A stretch of DNA of 38,381 nt, taken from positions 1-38,381 of the forward strand of contig PLTD01000128.1 in the NCBI GenBank assembly GCA_003165335.1, read 5' to 3'. The notes beneath the pieces were generated by a model, which saw nothing but the letters and a program-made list of their open reading frames with translations, was not told the DNA's origin and made no database searches. Made by a program: the position numbers and the translations under genes. Within the stretch, counting starts at the first letter, position 1; each line of letters starts with the position of its first letter. The stretch comes from Rhodospirillales bacterium (GTDB lineage: Bacteria; Pseudomonadota; Alphaproteobacteria; BOG-932; Roseiterribacteraceae). Of this stretch, positions 25,380-32,970 are shown one piece after another.

Positions 25380-25727
25380 ATGGAAAAGCCGCGAAGCTTT
25401 AGGGCTTTTTGGCCCTATTACTTGATGGCGCACCGCAATCCGAAGTGTCGTGTCCTGCATTTCATCGGTTCGACCGGCGGACTCATCGGCATTGTCCTGG
25501 CATTGGTGCTGTTGAACCCTTTTTGGCTCCTGGCTGGCCTTATCTTCGGCTATGCAATGGCCTGGCTCGGACATTTCGTGATTGAGCGGAATCGGCCCGC
25601 GACCTTCGGCAACCCGATATGGTCGTTCATCGGCGACATCCGCATGTATTTGCTCTGGCTCACTGGCCGGCTGGAGCCTGCTCTTGCCGCAGCCGAGAAG
25701 CACATTGAGACTGATCTCGCGTCCTAG
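25380..25727 (+). CDS. DUF962/Mpo1-like membrane protein
   Basis: A 115-residue membrane protein with two hydrophobic helices (about residues 29-47 and 49-62). Its conserved histidines match DUF962: YYLMAHRNP, LHFIGS and WLGHFVIERNRPATFGNP. The founding studied member, yeast Mpo1, is an Fe(II)-dependent dioxygenase that alpha-oxidises 2-hydroxy fatty acids; bacterial members are assumed similar. The short length fits the bacterial form. It is a single gene, divergent from the MFS-VOC operon. A small hairpin (AGCCT-GAGCA-AGGCT) follows the stop without a T-run. Confidence 0.87.
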   Translation: MEKPRSFRAFWPYYLMAHRNPKCRVLHFIGSTGGLIGIVLALVLLNPFWLLAGLIFGYAMAWLGHFVIERNRPATFGNPIWSFIGDIRMYLLWLTGRLEPALAAAEKHIETDLAS

Positions 25728-26022
25728 CCTGAGCAAGGCTGGTTATGACCGTAGTCATTCCGAACATTCGGTCTGTGGTTTTTATTTTACAAAAACCCCT
25801 TGAATTTGTTAGGGTTTCACGTCGCGAAATAAAAAGCCTCCATTTTAACGGATCATATTTCATCGATGGGGTATTCCCCTATTGATAACTTCCGGGTAAC
25901 TCCACATGCGTCGTATAGGTTCGGTATCCAGGGACAGGTCCAAAACCCAATTCCCTCTGACGAACAATGCGACGACGAAGAGATTCTGCCCCCGGGATCA
26001 ATCCGTGGCATGAAAAAGCAAT

Positions 26023-26400
26023 ATGAATTCTGAACCCTCCCAAGCACGTATACTCGTAGTAGAAGACGATGAACTCACGCGCGACTTCGTTGTCGATTTG
26101 ATCGAGTCCTTCGGTTTTGCGGTCGCCGCGGCGCCCGATGGATTGGAGGCGATGCGTATGATTGCGGATATCCCTTCGATTGAACTGGTCTTTACGGATA
26201 TCGCGATGCCAGGGTTCGACGGGCTCATGCTTGCCGACATGATGAAACAGCATCGGCCGAAGTTGAAAATACTCTACACGACCGGCGGACATGGAGTACC
26301 AAGGGTTAAAGCCGAAGCCGGAATACTTCACGGCAATATCCTGGCAAAACCCTATCGCACAGACGATCTGCGTCACGAGATCGAACGCCTGCTGGACTGA
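26023..26400 (+). CDS. stand-alone response regulator receiver (CheY-like)
   Basis: A 125-residue single receiver domain with all phosphorylation residues: acidic cluster Glu14-Asp15-Asp16 (VVEDDE), phospho-acceptor Asp59 (FTDIAMPG), Thr87 (LYTTGG) and Lys109 (AKPY). No output domain follows. It would work by phosphorylation-dependent binding to a partner, or as a relay between histidine kinases. No kinase is encoded nearby, so the partner is elsewhere in the genome. The ATG has no strong ribosome site. Confidence 0.92.
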   Translation: MNSEPSQARILVVEDDELTRDFVVDLIESFGFAVAAAPDGLEAMRMIADIPSIELVFTDIAMPGFDGLMLADMMKQHRPKLKILYTTGGHGVPRVKAEAGILHGNILAKPYRTDDLRHEIERLLD

Positions 26401-26488
26401 GCGCCGGTCCCGATCGGGTCGGCTTTGCCGGTAGGGTGGCAATGCTGTAACTTACGAGCGTGTCATAGTCGCCGGAGCACGATCGAAG

Positions 26489-26995
26489 ATGAGCCGCATA
26501 TCAGCCTGTTTGGCTGCATTTATTTGCCTTTTCGTCGTCGGCGCGCGGGCTGTCGCAAGCCCGCCCCCCCTGGTCAACGAGCCTCTGACCGCTGTGCCTG
26601 CTCATCCTTACGATGAAAGCGCCGACGCCCATGCCGATGTCGCACAGGCCATCGCCCGCGCCGCTGCGACCCACAAATATATCATGCTCGATTTTGGCGG
26701 AAACTGGTGCCCTGATTGCCGAGTTACCGCCGGGGTCCTTGCAATGAGCGGCGTTCGGGACTGGGTCGATAAAAATTTCGTCGTTGTCATGATCGACGCA
26801 GGCCGTATGAACAAGAACCTGGATATCGCGCAGACCTACGACGTCAGGATCAAGGCGGTGCCGACGATTGTCATTCTCGATGCGCAGAGCCACATGCTGA
26901 ACGCAGGCAACCCCACCGCCCTCAGCGACGCGCGGACCATGACCCCGCAGGCGATCGTCGATACTTTGAGCGGATGGATCGGCCATCCTGGCTGA
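26489..26995 (+). CDS. exported thioredoxin-family protein
   Basis: A 168-residue protein with signal peptide (MSRISACLAAFICLFVVGARA, cleavage near AVA-SP) and a thioredoxin fold. The redox motif WCPDC is at 73-77 in LDFGGNWCPDCRVT, and the cis-proline segment VPT is at 124-126. A CPDC active site in a periplasmic protein suggests a reductase or disulfide-exchange role with unknown partners; DsbA and DsbC-like proteins use CPHC and CGYC. Its stop codon overlaps the region encoding the signal-like sequence of the following protease, so the two are probably translated together. Confidence 0.88.
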   Translation: MSRISACLAAFICLFVVGARAVASPPPLVNEPLTAVPAHPYDESADAHADVAQAIARAAATHKYIMLDFGGNWCPDCRVTAGVLAMSGVRDWVDKNFVVVMIDAGRMNKNLDIAQTYDVRIKAVPTIVILDAQSHMLNAGNPTALSDARTMTPQAIVDTLSGWIGHPG

Positions 26996-27068
26996 ACTAG
27001 GTATCCATTTCGCTGTCATTGCGCTGGTCCTTGGCATCCTGACGGCTCCACAAGGTGCGATTGCCGCT

Positions 27069-28058
27069 ATGGGCGATGTTCCTGGTGCGTCGCCGAGCGA
27101 GAAGGCAGCAATACAGTCCTATTGCAGCGGCGAGCGCAATTCGCTCGCTCAGAATATGTGCCTCACCAATCAACAGATGCTGGTCATGCGCTTGGGGCGC
27201 AAGCCTGACCTGTCCGTCGCCTCGTCACAACAGCGCGCCGAAATATCCCAAGCCTGTTCCGCCAAGCGCGTCCCGGGCGAACGCTTTGCATGCGAGCGTA
27301 CAGAGCTCGCTTCCGCCGGTCTGCCCGTGCGCAACGAAGCCGGCGGAGGCGCGATGCACACGGATCTGGCTGGCGCGCCAGGCGGTGGAGCGGTACAGGA
27401 CTTGTTCAGGGAGCCAAAACCCGCGGCACTACCCTTCTTCAGTCTCGAAAAATGGCGCCAGGAAAGACCTCCGATGCCATCCGCGCGCAATAGCGAGGTT
27501 CTGTCACCCGAGGCACTCTTCGCCAAGGTTTCGACGTCTATTTATGTGGTTCTTGCGAGCGAACATGCAATCGAACTTGCGGCCCGGACTGAGCATTCGC
27601 AGGGCAGCGCGGTGGCCATCACCGATAAGATCTTGATAACCAACTGCCATGTAGTCGCCGGACGTCCACAGATCAGCATTTCTCAGGACGGCGCCTCCAG
27701 CCGAGCCAGACTCATCTATGCCGACCCGGGCGGCGATCGCTGTTTCCTGCAGGCCGAAACACTGACAGTGCATCCGGTTCAGGGCGTGCGGCGGCTCGAC
27801 GATATCCGCATCGGCGAAACGGTTTACAGCGTAGGCACACCGGCCGGGCTGGAACGTAGCTTCGGCGAGGGGATCGTCTCGGGAATCAGACAATGGGAGG
27901 GCGTGCGGATCGTCCAGAACTCCGCCCCGACCTGGCACGGTTCGTCGGGCGGGGGGTTGTTCGACGCGCGGGGCAATCTTGTCGGCATCACAACCGCCAT
28001 CAGCACCATCGCCGCCAATCTAAACTTCTCGATTGCCGCTGAGGAATTCTGGCCCTAG
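27069..28058 (+). CDS. trypsin-like serine protease (S1C-like), probably exported
   Basis: From the first ATG the protein has 329 residues. The C-terminal half is a chymotrypsin-fold protease with triad His194 (TNCHVV), Asp223 (PGGDRCF) and Ser293 (HGSSGGGLFD). It has no PDZ domain. The N-terminal 100 residues contain four cysteines in two similar spacings (YCSGERNSLAQNMC and ACSAKRVPGERFAC), probably disulfide-bonded and resembling DUF1311-like modules. Oddly, 27 codons upstream of this ATG in the same frame read LAELGIHFAVIALVLGILTAPQ and then GAIAA, a good signal peptide, but no ATG, GTG or TTG occurs before the in-frame stop at 26967. The true start may be CTG at 26988, coupled to the thioredoxin gene. 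The product would be periplasmic. Confidence 0.8.
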   Translation: MGDVPGASPSEKAAIQSYCSGERNSLAQNMCLTNQQMLVMRLGRKPDLSVASSQQRAEISQACSAKRVPGERFACERTELASAGLPVRNEAGGGAMHTDLAGAPGGGAVQDLFREPKPAALPFFSLEKWRQERPPMPSARNSEVLSPEALFAKVSTSIYVVLASEHAIELAARTEHSQGSAVAITDKILITNCHVVAGRPQISISQDGASSRARLIYADPGGDRCFLQAETLTVHPVQGVRRLDDIRIGETVYSVGTPAGLERSFGEGIVSGIRQWEGVRIVQNSAPTWHGSSGGGLFDARGNLVGITTAISTIAANLNFSIAAEEFWP

Positions 28059-28101
28059 GCGTCTTGCATGCTCAAGCCGCGCCATATCTCAACTTAGGCG
28101 C

Positions 28102-28305
28102 CTATGGGCTGGTCGAATTCATCTGCCGTTCGACTGTCGTCGTCTGTTGCTGCGGCATGGCCGGCGCGGTCGTCTCGGTCGTGACACTGCGCGTCGTAGT
28201 CGTCGTAACCGGGGGCGGAGCTTCGCTACAAGCGGCGATAACGCAAATGCATAATGACAGGGCTGAAAAAGCGGCGAAGCGCGCGGAGTTCTTGGGCGTG
28301 ACCAT
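28102..28305 (-). CDS. small threonine-rich lipoprotein
   Basis: A 67-residue protein with a lipoprotein signal: Lys/Arg at the start, hydrophobic FAAFSALSLCICVIAAC with a lipobox (IAAC, lipid on the last Cys), then a short unstructured tail of Thr, Pro, Val and Gln. GAAAGG lies eight bases before the chosen ATG; an ATG eight codons upstream is less likely. The tail includes TTTVER, also present in the secreted protein at 37046. No family recognised. It is convergent with the serine protease and divergent from the HtrA gene; an anchored envelope role is likely. Confidence 0.68.
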   Translation of the reverse strand: MVTPKNSARFAAFSALSLCICVIAACSEAPPPVTTTTTRSVTTETTAPAMPQQQTTTVERQMNSTSP

Positions 28306-28437
28306 TTTAGTACCTTTCAACGGAGTCAATTCCGTGAAATCAAACCTTGCCCGGTGCCCGCTTGTTCCGACCGCGACAATCCGGTCGTGCTTTCCTATAT
28401 TTGTCCCGCAGTGCAGTTGACTAGGAGTAAAGTTACG

Positions 28438-29589
28438 ATGTTGTGCAGCCGCCGCTCGAGGCGTTGGAAATCGACCGGAATTCGGATGGCATCATGCTGC
28501 CTGGCAATCATGATCGGCCTCGGCTCATTTGGCTGGGCCGGAATGGTCCAGGCGGGTATTCCGATCTTGAGCGACGTTCCGACATTGGCGCCTGTCGTCG
28601 ACCGGGTTGTTCAGGGCGTAGTCAATATTGCGGTTAGTGGCAGCGTCGAGGTGCAAAACCCGCTGATTCAGGACCCGTTCTTTCGCCAGTTCTTCCGCCT
28701 ACCCGACCAGCCGATGCGCCGGCAAATTCAAGCCGCAGGCTCGGGCGTCATCGTCGATGCCGCCAAAGGCTACATCCTCACTAATAATCACGTCGTCGCA
28801 GTGGGCCAGGAACAGGTCATCGAAGTAACGCTTAAAGACAAACGCCATTTCAAAGCGACTTTGGTCGGACGAGATCCGGAAACCGATATCGCCGTCTTGA
28901 AAATCGACGCTGACAATTTGACCGCCTTGGAGTTCGGCGACAGCGATAAGATACGTGTAGGTGATTATGCGCTGGCTATCGGCAACCCCTTCGGTCTTGG
29001 CCAGACCGTAACATCGGGCATTATCAGCGCGCTCGGCCGCACGGGGCTAGGAATCGAAGGCTATGAAGATTTCATCCAAACCGATGCCTCAATCAATCCG
29101 GGCAATTCTGGCGGTGCTCTGGTGGATTTGCGCGGCCAGCTGATCGGCATCAACACGGCTATTCTGGGTCCAGCCGGCGGGAATGTCGGGATCGGCTTTG
29201 CGGTGCCTGCGAATATTGCCAAGAGGATTATGGTCGATCTGGTTAAGAACGGCGACGTTAAGCGCGGACAAATCGGTGTCCGCGCACAGGATCTGACACC
29301 GGACATCGCCTCCAGCTTGGGAATTGAACGCAGCGAGGGCGCGCTGATTGCTCAGGTAGCGCAGGATTCCGCCGCGGCAAATGCCGGTGTTCAGCCGGGC
29401 GACCTGATCGTCGGCATCGATGGAGAACCGGTACATAACGTGGCTGACCTGCATAGGAGGCTCGACTTCGCGCATGTCGGCGACATTTTGAATTTGTCGC
29501 TGCTGCGCGACGGAATGCCGGTCGCGGCAAAAGTCAAAATTGAGACAGTCCGGAGCTCGCAGAGACAGCAATCCCGCCAGTGGAACTAA
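28438..29589 (+). CDS. HtrA/Deg-family serine protease with one PDZ domain
   Basis: A 383-residue periplasmic or membrane-anchored protease. It has an N-terminal basic stretch and a hydrophobic segment (about 17-38, ending VQA-GI). The trypsin-like domain has triad His118 (TNNHVV), Asp150 (PETDIAVLKI) and Ser224 (NPGNSGG). A single PDZ domain (about 275-370) follows, with GALIAQVAQDSAAANAGVQPGDLIVGIDG. One PDZ instead of two and the length resemble DegS, although the segment before the protease domain looks cleavable as in DegQ. It would degrade or sense misfolded envelope proteins. AGGAG lies 10 bases before the ATG; the frame extends 28 codons upstream without sense. Confidence 0.93.
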   Translation: MLCSRRSRRWKSTGIRMASCCLAIMIGLGSFGWAGMVQAGIPILSDVPTLAPVVDRVVQGVVNIAVSGSVEVQNPLIQDPFFRQFFRLPDQPMRRQIQAAGSGVIVDAAKGYILTNNHVVAVGQEQVIEVTLKDKRHFKATLVGRDPETDIAVLKIDADNLTALEFGDSDKIRVGDYALAIGNPFGLGQTVTSGIISALGRTGLGIEGYEDFIQTDASINPGNSGGALVDLRGQLIGINTAILGPAGGNVGIGFAVPANIAKRIMVDLVKNGDVKRGQIGVRAQDLTPDIASSLGIERSEGALIAQVAQDSAAANAGVQPGDLIVGIDGEPVHNVADLHRRLDFAHVGDILNLSLLRDGMPVAAKVKIETVRSSQRQQSRQWN

Positions 29590-29610
29590 CCACTAACGGA
29601 ATTGGCAATA

Positions 29611-29958
29611 TTACTTACAGTCGACAGTTGCGTTACGGCCTTCGGCGAACTGAACCTTGTGGGCGACGTCTCCGCATTTCCAGCCGACCATCAACCCTTT
29701 GTCGTTACCGGGCGACGGGTCGATCGGCTGTTTGGTTGGGAAACTCTCGTTTTTTACCATAAAGCTGCAGGACGGTTTGCCATCGCACAGCTTGGCAACG
29801 TCATCCTTCGCATCCTTGCGGTCCGCGCCATAGCCGTAACTGGCGAATACTGTCTGAATTGACGCTTGCTGGGCGTGAAGAGCGCCGCCAGTCGACAGAA
29901 TTACCGCCAAGCCTAAGGTCGAGCCAACGGCGAGTTTCGACAAAATACGTTTCCCCAT
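29611..29958 (-). CDS. small secreted cysteine-containing protein
   Basis: A 115-residue protein with signal peptide (MGKRILSKLAVGSTLGLAVI, cleavage near LHA-QQ) and a mature domain of about 90 residues with four cysteines (LCDGKPSC, WKCG, VDC). The pattern ASYGYG ... LCDGKPSCSFMVKNESF ... GWKCGD recalls lectin-like SUEL domains, but the match is loose and I do not assign it. AGGAG lies seven bases before the ATG. Convergent with the HtrA gene, with 21 bases between. It may be an envelope protein handled by the neighbouring redox protein or protease; that is inference from position only. Confidence 0.75.
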   Translation of the reverse strand: MGKRILSKLAVGSTLGLAVILSTGGALHAQQASIQTVFASYGYGADRKDAKDDVAKLCDGKPSCSFMVKNESFPTKQPIDPSPGNDKGLMVGWKCGDVAHKVQFAEGRNATVDCK

Positions 29959-30509
29959 CTGCAAGCTCCTAATATCGTTTACGAGATTTTGCCTGACATT
30001 AGTGAGAATTTCCATTAGGTCAAACTCCCAATAATGATGAATATTCTGAGCCTTATAGTTCAATGGCAGTGAAGGGAATCAGCAATCGCATGAATCCGCG
30101 TCGAAACGTCAAGAAAGCATAATGCTACGCCATATGATCGACTCGTGATGGACCGATGCCGCTAAAGGCGGCCCAATCTTGTCAAAATGATCGGCCTGTA
30201 ATGATTTGTCGACGATCAAGCGACAATGTACGGCAAGAGCAACGGCACTTAATCCGATCAGCTGGAAGATCATTCAGTGGTTTGAATGCCAATCAATCTC
30301 AATGATCCTTGCCAATCATATAACGATATGATCGACCTGGCTGAGAAATATCGTAACAAGCGAATAAATTTCGATTTCCGATATTTATATGCTTGACAGA
30401 AATTAAGCCCTGAACAATATACAACGCCTAATTATTAGAAAGCGTCTCTTAGAGCGAATTGGTTTCCGCCCGCGACAGGAGACCTTCCCAACATAAACGG
30501 AATGAAAAG
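29959..30509. other. intergenic region upstream of the MucR-like gene
   Basis: About 550 bases without a gene. It is AT-rich, and ATGATCG[AG]C occurs three times on the plus strand (30134, 30187, 30328), with other GATC-containing copies between. MucR proteins bind AT-rich DNA at several sites and usually repress their own gene, so this may be an autoregulatory region. No terminator or small RNA could be identified with confidence. Confidence 0.4.
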
Positions 30510-30986
30510 ATGAGTGAAATTACAGCGCAAAATATCGATTCAGCGACACTTCTCGATTTGACCGCGCGAATTGTCAGTGCGTATGCCGGAAAAGCCACAC
30601 TGTCGCCGACAGAGTTGACCGATGTCATCGGCTCGGTTTCGCGCGCGCTGGCTCAACTGAGCGCGACGACTGTCGAACCGGAACCCAAGGAATTGTCACC
30701 AGCCGTTCCAATCAAGAAGTCGGTCACTGCTGATTTCATCGTTTGCCTTGAAGACGGCAAGAAGCTGAAGATGTTAAAGCGCCATTTGATGAGCACATAC
30801 GGCATGACGCCTGCCGAATATCGCACAAAGTGGGGTTTGGCCCGCGATTATCCGATGGTTGCCCCGAATTATGCAGCCACGCGTTCGCAACTGGCCAAGA
30901 AAATCGGCCTTGGCAAGTCCCCGGCCAAGCCGGCCAGCGCCGCCAAGCCGGCAGCCCGTCGCGGCCGACCGCGCAAGGCCGGCTGA
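30510..30986 (+). CDS. Ros/MucR-family transcriptional regulator, variant zinc site
   Basis: A 158-residue DNA-binding protein. An N-terminal helical part (about 10-50, probable oligomerisation) precedes the Ros/MucR core, recognisable by LKRHL, MTPAEYRTKWGLARDYPMVAPNYAATRSQLAKKIGLG. In typical members the zinc ligands are C-x2-C ... H-x3/4-H. Here the second Cys is Asp (C79-L-E-D82) and the second His is replaced (H92 ... Tyr97), as in family members known to fold with altered or no zinc. The tail is Ala/Lys/Pro-rich and ends RRGRPRKAG, an AT-hook-like minor-groove motif. It is likely a global regulator of surface and exopolysaccharide genes, by family. Start chosen at MSEITAQ; GGAA lies upstream. 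Confidence 0.9.
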   Translation: MSEITAQNIDSATLLDLTARIVSAYAGKATLSPTELTDVIGSVSRALAQLSATTVEPEPKELSPAVPIKKSVTADFIVCLEDGKKLKMLKRHLMSTYGMTPAEYRTKWGLARDYPMVAPNYAATRSQLAKKIGLGKSPAKPASAAKPAARRGRPRKAG

Positions 30987-31007
30987 GCTTAGGCTTAGTA
31001 TTTATTC

Positions 31008-31043
31008 AAAAGGGCAGGCGACCTCGGTCCCTGCCCTTTTTAT
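31008..31043 (+). terminator. rho-independent terminator of the MucR-like gene
   Basis: AAAAGGGCAGG pairs with CCTGCCCTTTT across a short loop and is followed by TATT. It lies 22 bases after the stop codon of the MucR-like gene. Confidence 0.9.
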
Positions 31044-31204
31044 TGTCCGCTATTTGGCGATATGAGAACTATTGAGCCAGCAAGTCCTCCATACTTCGCC
31101 ATCGCGCGCCAAGAGAAGACGCTACGAGTTAGCTTGTGGGTCGTCGATGGAACGACTTCGCACGGCGGCCTCTCCAAAGCTGGCGTCGCCAACTAATTCT
31201 TGCT

Positions 31205-32797
31205 TCAGCGATAATACTCCGCAAACCGTTTGCGTAATTCCACTTTCTGTACTTTGCCGGTAGCCGTCTTAGGGAAATCTTGCACGACGATAACCGCCTT
31301 GGGGCATTTGAAGGGGCTCAACTGTTCCCGCAGCTTGATCAGTGTTTCGGCCTCGTCGATCTCAGTGCCGGGCCTGGGGATAACGAAGGCGGTGATCGCC
31401 TCGCCCCAGCGGTCATGCGGCAGGCCGACTGCGGCCGCTTCCAAGATACCGGGCTCGACGGCATAAAGCGCTGTTTCGACTTCCAATGAAGCGACATTCT
31501 CGCCGCCGGTCTTGATGACATCCTTGAACCGATCCTCGAACCAAAGAATTCCGTCAGCATCGAAATGACCGACATCGCCGGAATGGAACCAGCCGTGCCG
31601 AAAAGCGTCCTCGGTCGCTTCAACATTGCGCAGGTAACCGGTCAGCGCTTGGGGACTGCGATAGACAATCTCACCCGACCCGCCCGCCGGCAGCAGGTTT
31701 CCTGCCTCGTCCATAATAGCGATCTGTGCGTTGATCGAGGGTGTGCCGGCCGCGCCGGTATGGCTCAATTGATGTTCAGGGCGGAAAAAGGCCGAGACGG
31801 GACTCATCTCCGTTTGGCCGAACATCAGCGAGAAATCGCAACCGAAGGCCTCAATCGCTTTGGCCAGTTCATCCCGGGCGATGGTCGCCATAGCATAGAC
31901 CGCAAGCCGCAGGCTCGATACATCGCGCGGTTCGCGCAATTGCAGATCCAGCAACGTGCGGTACATCACCGGCAGACCGAAAATGACGGACAGTTTTTCT
32001 GACTCCACCAATCCCAGAAGCCGAGGCGCATCGAAACCGCGCTGCACATAGATCGTAGCGCCCACCGCAATAGAGGGCGTGCAGAAGGCGTTGAGCTGTG
32101 CCGTATGGAAGAAGGGCAGCATCGCCCCAACCCGATCTGCGCCGGTCATCCGCGTATCGATGGCAACTCCAAGAGATTCCACATAGATCGAAACATGACT
32201 GCTGACCACGCCCTTGGGTGCAGAAGTCGTGCCGCTAGTATAAAGATAGGAGATCGCGTCGCGGTCTCCGGCGATCACCTCAGGTTCGGCAGAAGAAGCG
32301 GCAGCGAGCAGTCCATCGAAGTCGAACATCCGCGCAGCACCGAAACGAGGCATCGCGCCATCGACCGTACCGATGACAATCACCGCATCAATCGCATTCT
32401 GACCACCCAAGCCCGTGCCAAGCTGTTCCAAAACGCTGGCCTCAACAACGACGCCGCGCACTTGCGCATGTTCCAGCACATAAGCCAGTTCGCCGTGCCG
32501 CCAGAACAAATTGATCGGCACGCAGACCAGCCCGAGCTTTGCGCAAGCGAAATATGTCGCCAGGAATTCGGCACTATTACCTGACATGAGGGCCAGAGCG
32601 TCGCCGCGGGTAAAACCTAATCCGGCCATCGCGTGAGCCGTGCGGTTCACATGCTCGTTGAAGGCGCGATAGGTGAAGCGCCGGTCGCAATCGACAATCG
32701 CGATATGATGCGGTGTTCTGGCGGCTGATCTGGTCAAAAGGTCACCGACATTAATTCGATGGATGAGATTGTCGTGAAGTTCGCGTCGGTCGAGCAT
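31205..32797 (-). CDS. acyl-CoA ligase (AMP-forming)
   Basis: A 530-residue member of the ANL superfamily. The ATP/AMP P-loop YTSGTTSAPKG is at 186-196; the hinge WFEDRFKDVIKTGGENV and the C-terminal catalytic Lys515 in KTATGKVQ are intact. It activates a carboxylic acid to an acyl-adenylate and then an acyl-CoA. The branch resembles medium/long-chain or aromatic-acid ligases (CaiC/FadD-like); the substrate is open. CAGGA lies six bases before the ATG. It is divergent from the MDR-SDR operon across 173 bases that contain an 18-bp palindrome, so both transcripts are probably controlled together and serve one catabolic route. Confidence 0.92.
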   Translation of the reverse strand: MLDRRELHDNLIHRINVGDLLTRSAARTPHHIAIVDCDRRFTYRAFNEHVNRTAHAMAGLGFTRGDALALMSGNSAEFLATYFACAKLGLVCVPINLFWRHGELAYVLEHAQVRGVVVEASVLEQLGTGLGGQNAIDAVIVIGTVDGAMPRFGAARMFDFDGLLAAASSAEPEVIAGDRDAISYLYTSGTTSAPKGVVSSHVSIYVESLGVAIDTRMTGADRVGAMLPFFHTAQLNAFCTPSIAVGATIYVQRGFDAPRLLGLVESEKLSVIFGLPVMYRTLLDLQLREPRDVSSLRLAVYAMATIARDELAKAIEAFGCDFSLMFGQTEMSPVSAFFRPEHQLSHTGAAGTPSINAQIAIMDEAGNLLPAGGSGEIVYRSPQALTGYLRNVEATEDAFRHGWFHSGDVGHFDADGILWFEDRFKDVIKTGGENVASLEVETALYAVEPGILEAAAVGLPHDRWGEAITAFVIPRPGTEIDEAETLIKLREQLSPFKCPKAVIVVQDFPKTATGKVQKVELRKRFAEYYR

Positions 32798-32900
32798 CTG
32801 CGTCCTGTTTCCCCTGAGTACCCGTATTTGCCCCGCTTTCAGTATTGCCAGAAGCGGCTCGCCACGACTATGAATTCGTCGAAGCCGTTGCGTTTAGCGT

Positions 32901-32918
32901 ATGGCTAATCGATTAGCC
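32901..32918. promoter_or_regulatory. perfect 18-bp palindrome, candidate operator
   Basis: TGGCTAATCGATTAGCCA is its own reverse complement over 18 bases. It lies between the divergent acyl-CoA ligase and MDR genes, 70 bases upstream of the MDR start. Size and symmetry suit a dimeric repressor such as a TetR- or MarR-family protein. No such regulator gene is in the window. Confidence 0.65.
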
Positions 32919-32970
32919 AATCGGCAAAATCAGTGTCGTTCCGGCTGGGACTGTTGGGAAGGGGTGTCAG

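Noticed and set aside
25728-25750. Terminator after the DUF962 gene
   Set aside because: Only a 5-bp stem (AGCCT/AGGCT) and no following T-run.
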